A DNA stretch of 13,383 nucleotides. It comes from JBAZTA01 sp964588175. GTDB lineage: Bacteria; Omnitrophota; Gorgyraeia; Gygaellales; Profunditerraquicolaceae. Position 1 is the first letter of the stretch, and each line of letters starts with the position of its first letter. The stretch spans positions 1-13,383 of the forward strand of contig CAZPNW010000088.1 in assembly GCA_964588175.1 (NCBI GenBank), given 5' to 3'. Below, piece by piece: positions 6,458-12,195 of this stretch. The notes beneath the pieces were generated by a model, which saw nothing but the letters and a program-made list of their open reading frames with translations, searched no databases and was not told where the DNA came from. A program made the position numbers and the translations under genes.

Positions 6458-6907
6458 ATGGCACAAGCTAAGCACGGCGATACGGTCAAAGTCCATTACA
6501 CCGGTACATTAAACGATGGAACGATCTTCGATGATTCACTGACGCGAGAACCTTTACAATTCAAAGTAGGGGATAACGCGCTTATCCCCGGTTTTGAAGA
6601 AGCGGTCATGGGCATGAATACAGGAGATTGGAAAACAATCACGATACCAGCGGAAAAAGCCTATGGCCAGCGCCGGCAAGATTTAATCATCGCCGCCGAC
6701 CTTAATATGCTGCCGCCGGATATTAATCCGGTAGTCGGACAGCAACTGCAGATCAACCAGGATAACGGAACACCGATCATTGTATCGGTAACAGAAATCA
6801 CCAAAACCAAGGTAATACTCGATGCCAATCACCCCTTAGCAGGAAAAGACCTTACCTTCGAGATCAACCTCATAGAGATCATGCCATCCTGCTCCTGTTG
6901 CGGATAA
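6458..6907 (+). CDS. slyD: SlyD-like FKBP-type peptidyl-prolyl cis-trans isomerase
   Basis: Catalyses proline isomerisation and acts as a folding helper; there is no signal peptide, so it is cytoplasmic. FKBP core: VHYTGTLNDGTIFDD (12-26, with the active-site Tyr14 and Asp25), LIPGFEEAVMGMNTGDWKTITIP, AYG at 68-70. Residues about 71-125 are the insert-in-flap chaperone domain, followed by the family hallmark NHPLAGKDLTFEI (124-136). The protein ends CSCCG, a very short version of the metal-binding His/Cys tail of E. coli SlyD. At 149 residues it is normal for tail-less SlyD. ATG 6458 follows AAAGGAG; an in-frame extension back to 6233 would translate the hairpin repeats and is rejected. Confidence 0.93.
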   Translation: MAQAKHGDTVKVHYTGTLNDGTIFDDSLTREPLQFKVGDNALIPGFEEAVMGMNTGDWKTITIPAEKAYGQRRQDLIIAADLNMLPPDINPVVGQQLQINQDNGTPIIVSVTEITKTKVILDANHPLAGKDLTFEINLIEIMPSCSCCG

Positions 6908-6933
6908 AAACTCAACCGGAAGGATATCCTCCC

Positions 6934-7410
6934 CTATTGAAGGACAAATTCGTTTGACTTTGCCGTATTCCAAATGATACCGGATGAGCCGGCGTTTTTT
7001 TTGACTTGAAATATAATGGTCAGCCGATACGTGCCGGGCTCCGGTACAGAAGTAGGTTTTTTCATATAAATAGACGGTTTCCAGAGAAAACTCACTTGCT
7101 CTCCGGCAGCGATCTCTTGAGGTTCTCCAACATCATCCTTACAACCCAAACCGCGGCAGCGTGTCGGGAAAGCATCCCAGGTCAAGGGAGTGCGTTTCTT
7201 CTCAAAATTTGAAATAGCTTCCTCCGGAGAAGCTGTCGCAGCCGCTGAAAAAATACTGTCTTTGCGTTCATTAGAGATACTTATCTTTATTTTCTCTGCG
7301 CGCGCATAAACAGTTTTATCGGTTGTCACGCGTACCTCTTGAGCATAAACATTACTCAAGAGAATAATACTTGCCGCAATGAGAAAAAGCGGGATTTTAA
7401 GTTTTATCAT
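6934..7410 (-). CDS. Exported Ig-like protein
   Basis: 158 residues with a clear signal peptide (hydrophobic 6-20, cleavage after VYA at 23). The mature part reads as one beta-sandwich: VRVTTDKTVYARAEKIKISI at the start and GEQVSFLWKP...VPEPGTYRLTIIFQ...KSNEFVLQ at the end, the strand pattern of BsuPI/Ig-like bacterial domains. Cys85 and Cys90 may form a disulphide. A specific function cannot be assigned. Its start ATG 7410 lies inside the end of the PilZ gene (14-nt overlap) with only a weak AAGGG upstream, so translation is probably coupled to that gene. It converges on the slyD-like gene with 26 nt between stop codons and no clear terminator. Confidence 0.8.
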   Translation of the reverse strand: MIKLKIPLFLIAASIILLSNVYAQEVRVTTDKTVYARAEKIKISISNERKDSIFSAAATASPEEAISNFEKKRTPLTWDAFPTRCRGLGCKDDVGEPQEIAAGEQVSFLWKPSIYMKKPTSVPEPGTYRLTIIFQVKKNAGSSGIIWNTAKSNEFVLQ

Positions 7411-7753
7411 CGGCTGAAACGCCCTTGTGAATCCTATCGATGATCCGTTGAATTATTGCCCCGTCAACCTTGACGAATTCAATGCCGATACGAAACAATT
7501 GTTTACCGCCTTTTTCCAACGGAAGAGAATATTTGACCTTCCCGGTCCCGATAAGGGATTTTTCAAGCAACTTACTTATCAGGATAAAATCGGCTTCCAT
7601 TCCAACAGTGAGGCTTTCTTGCGCGTAGGCTCCAGCGCCTAAAACACAAATATCCACTAACTCCATACGGATATTGCGGGACAGATCGCTCTTCAACTTA
7701 ATGATCATCTGCCCTTCAACCATATACCTTCTGTATTTACGCTGTTCTTCCAT
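7397..7753 (-). CDS. PilZ domain protein (second copy)
   Basis: 118 residues, a single PilZ domain: the R-x3-R motif in EQRKYRRY (arginines 5 and 9), the second motif DICVLG (Cys where D-x-S-x-x-G expects Ser), and LFRIGIEFVKV as the closing strands. It resembles the first PilZ protein in this window in length, order and the closing IGIEF/LGIEF segment, so the two are probably paralogues. ATG 7753 has GAGGA about nine bases upstream. Its stop overlaps the exported Ig-like gene, giving a two-gene PilZ-exported-protein unit. Likely role: c-di-GMP-dependent control of an envelope process; the partner is unknown. Confidence 0.88.
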   Translation of the reverse strand: MEEQRKYRRYMVEGQMIIKLKSDLSRNIRMELVDICVLGAGAYAQESLTVGMEADFILISKLLEKSLIGTGKVKYSLPLEKGGKQLFRIGIEFVKVDGAIIQRIIDRIHKGVSADDKT

Positions 7754-7799
7754 ATTTTCTCTTCCTCATTATCTCAGTGAGCGACTGCGCAGAAGCCTA

Positions 7800-7815
7800 C
7801 CTGCCGGTAGGCAGG
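7800..7815. repeat. Dispersed palindromic repeat, copy 1
   Basis: CCTGCCGGTAGGCAGG, a 6-bp stem around GGTA, is identical to 12896-12911. The overlapping CCTACC/GGTAGG (from 7797) offers an alternative fold. I know this word as a frequent intergenic repeat in candidate-phylum genomes; that is from memory, not checked here. Confidence 0.8.
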
Positions 7816-7849
7816 CGCGCACTGGCCTTTCCGATAAGGCCGGGTGTTA
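7811..7849 (-). repeat. Leader repeat element, copy 2
   Basis: On the minus strand it reads TAACACCCGGC followed at once by CTTATCGGA, AAGGCC and AGTGCGCGC, matching the blocks of the 6200-6271 copy without the intervening 30 bases. The hairpin here is GGCCTT/AAGGCC with ATCGGA in the loop. It lies in the predicted leader of the second PilZ gene. Confidence 0.6.
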
Positions 7850-7900
7850 TCGTTGTTCAGTTACTTGTTAACGATAACCGATAACCGACCACCGATAACC
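7846..7900. repeat. Inverted repeat plus CGATAACC direct repeats
   Basis: GTTATCGTT (7846-7854) and AACGATAAC (7870-7878) are a perfect 9-bp inverted repeat. The right arm begins a run of three CGATAACC-type copies (7872-7900). It lies between the second PilZ start and its predicted -10. Confidence 0.7.
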
Positions 7901-7908
7901 TTTTATTT

Positions 7909-7914
7909 ATTATA
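7909..7914 (-). promoter_or_regulatory. Possible -10 of the second PilZ gene
   Basis: A consensus TATAAT is read on the minus strand about 155 nt upstream of the start codon. No good -35 is found at 16-18 bp (best is CTTTTG/TTTTGA), so this is tentative. If used, the leader would contain the repeats at 7811-7900. Confidence 0.35.
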
Positions 7915-7982
7915 ACGCATAGTTAAGAAATCAAAAGATTTTTCTCAAAAAGAAGCGCTTTCAAAAATCGTCAAATATACAC

Positions 7983-8011
7983 TTGATTTATGCCGTTTCT
8001 TACGATATACT
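7983..8011 (+). promoter_or_regulatory. Promoter of the secreted two-module protein gene
   Basis: TTGATT (7983-7988), 17-bp spacer, TATACT (8006-8011). Start near 8018 gives a leader of about 96 nt containing the terminator at 8042-8086. Confidence 0.65.
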
Positions 8012-8041
8012 TCATTATCACTGGAGGAAGCAAGATAATCG

Positions 8042-8086
8042 GGTCTTATTTTCTCATTGCTCATGAGAGAATAGGCCTTTTTTTTT
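8042..8086 (+). terminator. Promoter-proximal intrinsic terminator in leader of the 8114 gene
   Basis: The stem GGTCT plus ATTTTCTCAT pairs with ATGAGAGAAT plus AGGCC: 15 bp with one bulged T at 8047 and a 5-nt loop, followed by nine Ts. It lies between the promoter and the AAGGAG of the gene. No + strand gene is close upstream, so it is best read as an attenuator. Confidence 0.8.
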
Positions 8087-8113
8087 AAACAATTAAACCG
8101 AAGGAGAACAAGC

Positions 8114-9289
8114 ATGAAACGAATAAACGCATTTTGTTTTGTAATTCTCGCTGTGATCTTTATGTTTATAGGCACAACGGAGGCCGCGAATCTATTTTCT
8201 AATCCGGGATTCGAGAACGGGCTCAATGATTGGCAGGAAATATGGGGTTTCCCCAGTATATTAAGCAGCGACCAGCACCACTCAGGGGCATTCTCTGCCA
8301 GTAAGGAAGTCGGTTTTGTTTATAAAGAATACTGGAGCCAGATCGCTCAAGATATCGCTATAGCTCCGGGAGAACCGCTCTACGCCAGGATTTACGCGAT
8401 GAGCACTTTTAACCCTGAAGGCACTGCCCGCGCCGGGCTCATGCTCCAGTTTCTCGATGTGAACGGCAATGTCATTGGGGCTACCATCAATTCCAGTAAG
8501 ATCGGAGGAAAAACCGCTTGGAGGCTTTTAGAGCTAACCGCCAAAAGCGCGCCTGCGCGCAGCGTTAAAGCCAGGCTCAGCGGGTACCTGTGGGCCCAAA
8601 TAGGAGACTCTCTCTCTTTACAGAAAGGAAAAGTCTATTTCGATGATGCCTTTGCTGATAAACGCTATCAACTTCCTAAGCCGCAAACAGCATTACTTAA
8701 TCAGGGTTTCGAGAATGGGTTAAACGATTGGATCGACGTTTATGGCTATCCCGCAGTAGTAATTAAAAGCCCTATCCACTCAGGCATCTACGCGGCGCGT
8801 AAAAGCGTAGCAACAGTAGCAACCCAGGATTATTGGAGCGAACTCAGGCAAGAAATAAAATGCCCCGCGGGCAAAAAGGTAGTTGCTTCTGTTTTCGCCA
8901 AAACAATAATGAATGTCCAAGCCAATGCAAAAGCAGGACTGCAAATTTCCCTGCTGAACGCTTCCAACAAGGTCCTCAAAAGCTATTCTACCGTGATCGG
9001 AGGAAAAACCGATTGGAAGAAACTGGCGCTCTCGGTCTCAAAAACGCCTACGAGCACTGCTAAAGTCTTGTTAAGCGTATTTTTGTATGCCCCGCGCGGC
9101 GATCAAATTTCTGTAGGCGGAAAAGGGTATTTTGACGATACACGATTAGCGATAACGACCCCGGCGACCGCAAGCAGTCCTGAAGAAGCGAGTGCTACTA
9201 TAGACGATAAAGTGGCAGTTGTAGAAAACGGGATGATGCCCGACAATCTTATCGCTGACAACAGCGCGCTTACTGTAATAAGCGATTAA
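8114..9289 (+). CDS. Secreted protein with two tandem jelly-roll (CBM-like) modules
   Basis: 391 residues. The signal peptide spans 1-24 (cleavage after TEA). Two copies of a roughly 160-residue module follow, offset by about 166: GFENGLNDW at 32-40 and again at 198-206, then YWSQIAQDI / YWSELRQEI, GGKTAWRLLELT / GGKTDWKKLALS and KVYFDDA / KGYFDDT. The NPGFENGLNDW start and terminal YFDD strand are typical of CBM4/9-like galactose-binding-type beta-sandwiches, so sugar or glycan binding at the surface is a fair inference. Residues about 350-391 are an acidic, low-complexity tail with no anchor motif. ATG 8114 follows AAGGAG. There is no catalytic domain. Confidence 0.85.
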   Translation: MKRINAFCFVILAVIFMFIGTTEAANLFSNPGFENGLNDWQEIWGFPSILSSDQHHSGAFSASKEVGFVYKEYWSQIAQDIAIAPGEPLYARIYAMSTFNPEGTARAGLMLQFLDVNGNVIGATINSSKIGGKTAWRLLELTAKSAPARSVKARLSGYLWAQIGDSLSLQKGKVYFDDAFADKRYQLPKPQTALLNQGFENGLNDWIDVYGYPAVVIKSPIHSGIYAARKSVATVATQDYWSELRQEIKCPAGKKVVASVFAKTIMNVQANAKAGLQISLLNASNKVLKSYSTVIGGKTDWKKLALSVSKTPTSTAKVLLSVFLYAPRGDQISVGGKGYFDDTRLAITTPATASSPEEASATIDDKVAVVENGMMPDNLIADNSALTVISD

Positions 9290-9298
9290 TTAAGAAAA

Positions 9299-9348
9299 AG
9301 AAGCGGGGTTTCTTTTTGTCAAAGAACCCCGCTTCTTTCTTTTTAAGA
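9299..9348. terminator. Bidirectional terminator between convergent genes
   Basis: AAAGAAGCGGGG(T)TTCTTT pairs with AAAGAACCCCGCTTCTTT, about 18 bp with one bulge, and there are pyrimidine/T-rich tracts on both strands. It serves the 8114 gene (+) and the 9355 gene (-). Confidence 0.85.
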
Positions 9349-9354
9349 AACACA

Positions 9355-10185
9355 CTACTTTCTAAAGAATAAAAACATCAAGACTGCCACAATAACCGCT
9401 CCCAGGACCAAATAAATCCAGGAAAAAGAGTTAGCCGGCCGATAATACGGATTTTTTCTTGAATTCCAGCCTGAAAATGTAACTTTCTTATTTTCAATCA
9501 TTACATCACAAGCATCAACCATCTCTTGAGGGCTATCGCTCCAACAGGTGAATTGGACCCCTTTTGCCGTTATACTCGAATCCTCTTTCCTTATCACTAA
9601 ACCGCATCCGGAACGCTCCAGGAGCCCCGATATCAAAACGTCTGATATTTCTACCGCCCTTTCTGAGAAGCTTGACTGAGTGAAGAATGAACGCAGCATA
9701 TAACTTAAAAATTTACGCGGGATATCATTATTTCGTGTGCACATATACACATGCTTTTCTTCCCTGCAAGCAAATAATATACTGCTGCCAAAAGAAGCGC
9801 AATGATCGGCATAACGGCTGATATCGTTTTTAAAAAGTTCAAGGTCAATAGAAACAATTTGCGGTAAGCTCGGGACTTTCTTAACATCGAACCAATCCAA
9901 TTCATATTGAGAAATATCTTTAAAAGCCAATAATCCTTTCTTAGGAAAAACACAAATACCCTCTTTAGTACCGATAAATTCGAGCTCAGGCACTTTAAGA
10001 TTTTTGATCACCTGTGAGGCTTGGGGGTTTATGACTGAGCCAAACCCTATTAAAACGATCTTCTCCGCTTCTATTGAATCTTGCAACAAAAGGAAAGCCT
10101 CTGAAAAAGAGAGGGGACTAAAATACAACTGCCACCATTGATTCTTTTTAACAGCTTTGAAGCAGAATTTGTCTTTACCAAGCAC
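9355..10185 (-). CDS. Unrecognised protein with C-terminal membrane anchor
   Basis: 276 residues, no signal peptide. The C-terminus is one strongly hydrophobic segment (about 253-273, SWIYLVLGAVIVAVLMFLFF) followed by RK, so it is tail-anchored with the bulk in the cytoplasm. The soluble part is mixed alpha/beta with several cysteines (CASFG, FACREE, MCTRN, GCGL, TCWS, DACDVM) and a hydrophobic KIVLIGFGSV strand near 42-51. I do not recognise a family. GTG 10185 is the start: AAAGGAG is six bases upstream, and this SD lies in the loop side of a small hairpin AGAAAG/CTTTCT. It stands alone between the AT-rich TTACTTA region and a convergent terminator. Confidence 0.75.
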   Translation of the reverse strand: MLGKDKFCFKAVKKNQWWQLYFSPLSFSEAFLLLQDSIEAEKIVLIGFGSVINPQASQVIKNLKVPELEFIGTKEGICVFPKKGLLAFKDISQYELDWFDVKKVPSLPQIVSIDLELFKNDISRYADHCASFGSSILFACREEKHVYMCTRNNDIPRKFLSYMLRSFFTQSSFSERAVEISDVLISGLLERSGCGLVIRKEDSSITAKGVQFTCWSDSPQEMVDACDVMIENKKVTFSGWNSRKNPYYRPANSFSWIYLVLGAVIVAVLMFLFFRK

Positions 10186-10405
10186 AGAAAGCTCCTTTCT
10201 TCATTAATATATACTCTTTCTTTACTTACTTAGACTTACTTATTATTACCTATCATTACTTATTAGATAACATGTTAATATAATATTACTTAGATAATAT
10301 AATTAATAACTATACTTACTTTAAGCTGGATTATTTTTATTACTACCGTCGCTGATAATAGCTATTCTCAACGAATTACCTTGCTTCAGAAAATTAAACA
10401 TCCAC

Positions 10406-10414
10406 ATTATATCA
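10406..10414 (-). promoter_or_regulatory. Possible extended -10 promoter of the 10185 gene
   Basis: TGATATAAT on the minus strand is a consensus -10 with TGn extension. No good -35 is present. Use of it would give a leader of about 215 nt crossing the TTACTTA cluster. Confidence 0.35.
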
Positions 10415-10485
10415 ATTAAGCCCTTGTTTCTACTTACTCAATCTTACTTATTGTTACTCATTCATAATTATGTTTACTTAATTTT

Positions 10486-10516
10486 TATACTGCAATCTCA
10501 GTATAAAGAGACTGAG
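10486..10516. repeat. Two overlapping, mutually exclusive inverted repeats
   Basis: TATACTG (10486-10492)/CAGTATA (10499-10505) and CTCAGT (10497-10502)/ACTGAG (10511-10516) share the CAGT segment, so only one hairpin can form at a time. No T-run follows on either strand. Confidence 0.5.
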
Positions 10517-10683
10517 TTAATCAGGTTAGGATGAATAAGCCGATACCTTTACAGTATACTAAAAACAAGAAATCTTCGGTTAAGCGAGATATCGGTAATT
10601 TTAGTCAACTATGGCCTGTTTATATTATATTCTTACTTACCCCAATCCACAAGCACTTTTGCTTGCGGCAATGCGGCTAAAAC

Positions 10684-10710
10684 AAAAAAACCTGCCTTTA
10701 AAAGCAGGTT
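10684..10710 (-). terminator. Intrinsic terminator of the pseudoknotted candidate RNA
   Basis: On the minus strand AACCTGC pairs with GCAGGTT around an 8-nt loop, and seven Ts (sharing the last stem bases) follow. No protein gene lies upstream on this strand after the 11019 terminator. Confidence 0.85.
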
Positions 10711-10845
10711 ATCTTACAAATATTTAGGTAAGGGGTGGCGTATCGCCATAGGTTCTTGCCCATATCCGTCTGCCACCCCTTTATCTGGGTAACTTTCGAC
10801 CCCGAAATTGATTGAGACGGATGCGAGATGGGGTTAATCAAGAAC
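10684..10845 (-). ncRNA. Candidate structured noncoding RNA with predicted pseudoknot
   Basis: About 162 nt bounded by a promoter (10880-10852) and a terminator, with no ORF. Perfect complementary segments on the minus strand: GTTCTTG (10845-10839)/CAAGAAC (10758-10752); CCCAT (10832-10828)/ATGGG (10763-10759); ATCCGTCT (10822-10815)/AGACGGAT (10771-10764). A small hairpin TTTCG-GGGT-CGAAA lies inside the loop. AAGGGGTGGC (10781-10772) in the same loop pairs perfectly with GCCACCCCTT (10739-10730) outside it, a 10-bp pseudoknot. The strand 10781-10752 is thus base-paired over 30 consecutive bases, with two bulges (ATTAAC, CTCGC) on the opposite side. A local TGGCG/CGCCA hairpin competes with the pseudoknot. 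I find no match to 6S, SRP, tmRNA, RNase P or a known riboswitch or ribozyme. Confidence 0.65.
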
Positions 10846-10851
10846 AATACT

Positions 10852-10880
10852 AGTATAGCATATCAACTGAAACCTTGCCA
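10852..10880 (-). promoter_or_regulatory. Promoter of the pseudoknotted candidate RNA
   Basis: TATACT (10857-10852) with extended TGC directly upstream and a weak -35 TGGCAA (10880-10875) at 17 bp. The predicted start, about 10845, coincides with the first base of the outer stem. Confidence 0.6.
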
Positions 10881-10960
10881 CCCGGATAATAAGAATATTC
10901 CCGTCGATAAAATAAAAAAAGAGTATTTTTATAAAATAATTATACCCTTCTCCCAATATA

Positions 10961-10998
10961 AAAAAAGCCGGCTATTAAATTAAAAATAACCGGCTTTT
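10961..10998 (-). terminator. Intrinsic terminator of the 11019 gene
   Basis: On the minus strand AGCCGGTTATT pairs with AATAGCCGGCT (one G-U pair) around an 8-nt loop, followed by seven Ts. Confidence 0.88.
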
Positions 10999-11018
10999 GC
11001 CTATCAGCCCCCTCATCC

Positions 11019-11996
11019 TTATTTCGGGATCATCTCAAAATCTACCTGCTTTGTTTGTCCCGGACCTACATCAACCCATTTTTCATTATAATTATACCTG
11101 CTTCTGCTAGCTACAAAGGTATGCGCACCATAGGTATAGACCCCGTAACTCACAGCCTGATTTACGTAAAGGCTTTGTTTATACCTGCCTAAAGAGTCCG
11201 TCACTGGAGTACCCCCAGGCAAGTCGCCGGAGGCGCTTATCCTTACCTTTGCATACGCTATAGGATTCCCGGTATTAGCATTAATGACAGTACCTTGAAT
11301 ATTTCCTGCCTGCTTATCACGCATCAAAGCAATATTAAGGGCATATTTCTTTTGTTTCGCTAATGTCATTTTGTATTGTTTAACCAAATATTTCACATCA
11401 TGGCCAACACAGGGAGACTTGATCGTAACAACCTTCGGGACGCTTCCCACACACACCAAGAACTTATAACTTCCATCCGAATCGGTAAAAACACCTTGCG
11501 ACCCAGTAATACCCGGAACTGTTACCATAACATCACCATCAGCCAAAGGAAGGCCTGTCTCCATATCCGTAATATTGCCTTCAAGCAGCGCGTAATCCGG
11601 ACGATTACTCATTTTCACGTTTATTTTATACGATGCGCTATTGACCGGGGGAGCATCCAAGAATTCTTTACTGCCATTACCAGACTTAAAAGGTATTGTA
11701 TTTGTTTTGTAAGCGGTAACATAAAACCCGATCTCTACAATGTTGGGAAACCTCACAGAAGCCTGATAATTACCCTGGGCATTAGTATAGACTTTCTTCG
11801 CAGGCCAGGGAAAATCAGGGATTCCCGTTAAACCCGTAACCCTGATGGTCACCTCTGCTCCTGCAACAGGGGTCACTCCGTTTGCTTCTGTAACCTTACC
11901 AGACACGGTAGCAACACCTGCCTGCGCGTAACCACAGCACAAAAAGCTCAATACCATGCTTACGACGACTGCTAAAAACATATTTTTCCGACTCAT
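11019..11996 (-). CDS. Exported protein with three CarboxypepD_reg-like domains
   Basis: 325 residues; signal peptide 1-26 (cleavage after AQA). Three beta-sandwich domains of the carboxypeptidase regulatory-like/CNA-B type follow: about 29-130 (VSGKVTEANGVTPVAGAEVTI, then TNAQGNYQASV), 136-226 (LLEGNITDMETGLPLADGDV, then TDSDGSYKF), and 230-325 (GNIQGTVINANTGNPIAYAKV, then TDSLGRYKQ). These are the repeated G-x-V...G-x-P...A-x-V and T-D-x-x-G-x-Y signatures. No enzymatic domain, so a structural or adhesive surface role is likely. The third domain and the C-terminal VDFEMIPK recur in the partial gene at 13038-13383. ATG 11996 has AAGGAG six bases upstream. Promoter and attenuator-like terminator precede it. 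Confidence 0.88.
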   Translation of the reverse strand: MSRKNMFLAVVVSMVLSFLCCGYAQAGVATVSGKVTEANGVTPVAGAEVTIRVTGLTGIPDFPWPAKKVYTNAQGNYQASVRFPNIVEIGFYVTAYKTNTIPFKSGNGSKEFLDAPPVNSASYKINVKMSNRPDYALLEGNITDMETGLPLADGDVMVTVPGITGSQGVFTDSDGSYKFLVCVGSVPKVVTIKSPCVGHDVKYLVKQYKMTLAKQKKYALNIALMRDKQAGNIQGTVINANTGNPIAYAKVRISASGDLPGGTPVTDSLGRYKQSLYVNQAVSYGVYTYGAHTFVASRSRYNYNEKWVDVGPGQTKQVDFEMIPK

Positions 11997-12017
11997 ACTT
12001 ATCTCCTTCCTGTAAAT

Positions 12018-12059
12018 AAAAAAAGGGCCGACCTCACCTCTTGAAGATCTGACCCTTTT
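12018..12059 (-). terminator. Promoter-proximal intrinsic terminator in leader of the 11996 gene
   Basis: On the minus strand AAAAGGGTC pairs with GGCCCTTTT, then after a bulged A GATC pairs with GGTC, closing a 12-nt loop; seven Ts follow. It lies about 20 nt upstream of the ATG and about 17 nt after the predicted transcription start, so nearly the entire leader is the terminator. Confidence 0.8.
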
Positions 12060-12082
12060 AATTGTTTTACTCTTATATAATG

Positions 12083-12111
12083 ACTATACCATACCAGAGA
12101 ATCAATTTCAA
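12083..12111 (-). promoter_or_regulatory. Promoter of the 11996 gene
   Basis: TTGAAA (12111-12106), 17-bp spacer ending in ATGG, then TATAGT (12088-12083). Strong sigma70-type site with TGn extended -10. Confidence 0.75.
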
Positions 12112-12143
12112 GGCGAGGATGGTCATTTTTGCAAACGGTTTCT

Positions 12144-12180
12144 AAAAAAAAAGCCCATCTCATATCAAGATGGGCTTTTT
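12144..12180. terminator. Terminator of the TRL lipoprotein gene
   Basis: AAGCCCATCT (12151-12160) pairs with AGATGGGCTT (12168-12177) around a 7-nt loop. On the minus strand nine Ts follow; the + side has five. Confidence 0.9.
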
Positions 12181-12195
12181 CTTACTTATTAAGAC

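Larger units (their letters stand above)
10201..10683. repeat. AT-rich gene-free stretch with dispersed TTACTTA copies
   Basis: No credible ORF. TTACTTA occurs at 10222, 10226, 10236, 10256, 10286, 10444, 10474 and 10633, with near copies TTACTCA (10436, 10454) and TTACTTT (10316), all on the + strand. This is a clustered directional 7-mer in roughly 420 bp. I see no DnaA boxes. It forms the upstream region and probable leader of the 10185 gene. Confidence 0.6.

Noticed and set aside
6918..6932. Palindrome AGGATATCCT between the convergent slyD-like and exported Ig-like genes as a terminator
   Set aside because: Short stem and no T-run on either strand.
7945..8226. Minus-strand ORF over the start of the secreted two-module gene
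   Set aside because: It is opposite to a gene with signal peptide, promoter and SD; no SD or family features of its own.
10201..10683. Replication origin
   Set aside because: No TTATCCACA-type DnaA boxes and no dnaA/dnaN/parAB genes nearby.
10684..10845. 6S RNA, tmRNA or a nuclease/ribozyme RNA
   Set aside because: The ends do not pair with each other as in 6S; it is too short and lacks tRNA-like ends for tmRNA; no hammerhead, twister or HDV signature was recognised.
11376..11831. 151-codon + strand ORF inside the CarboxypepD_reg-like gene
   Set aside because: Antisense shadow; the minus frame has signal peptide, domain repeats, SD and terminator.
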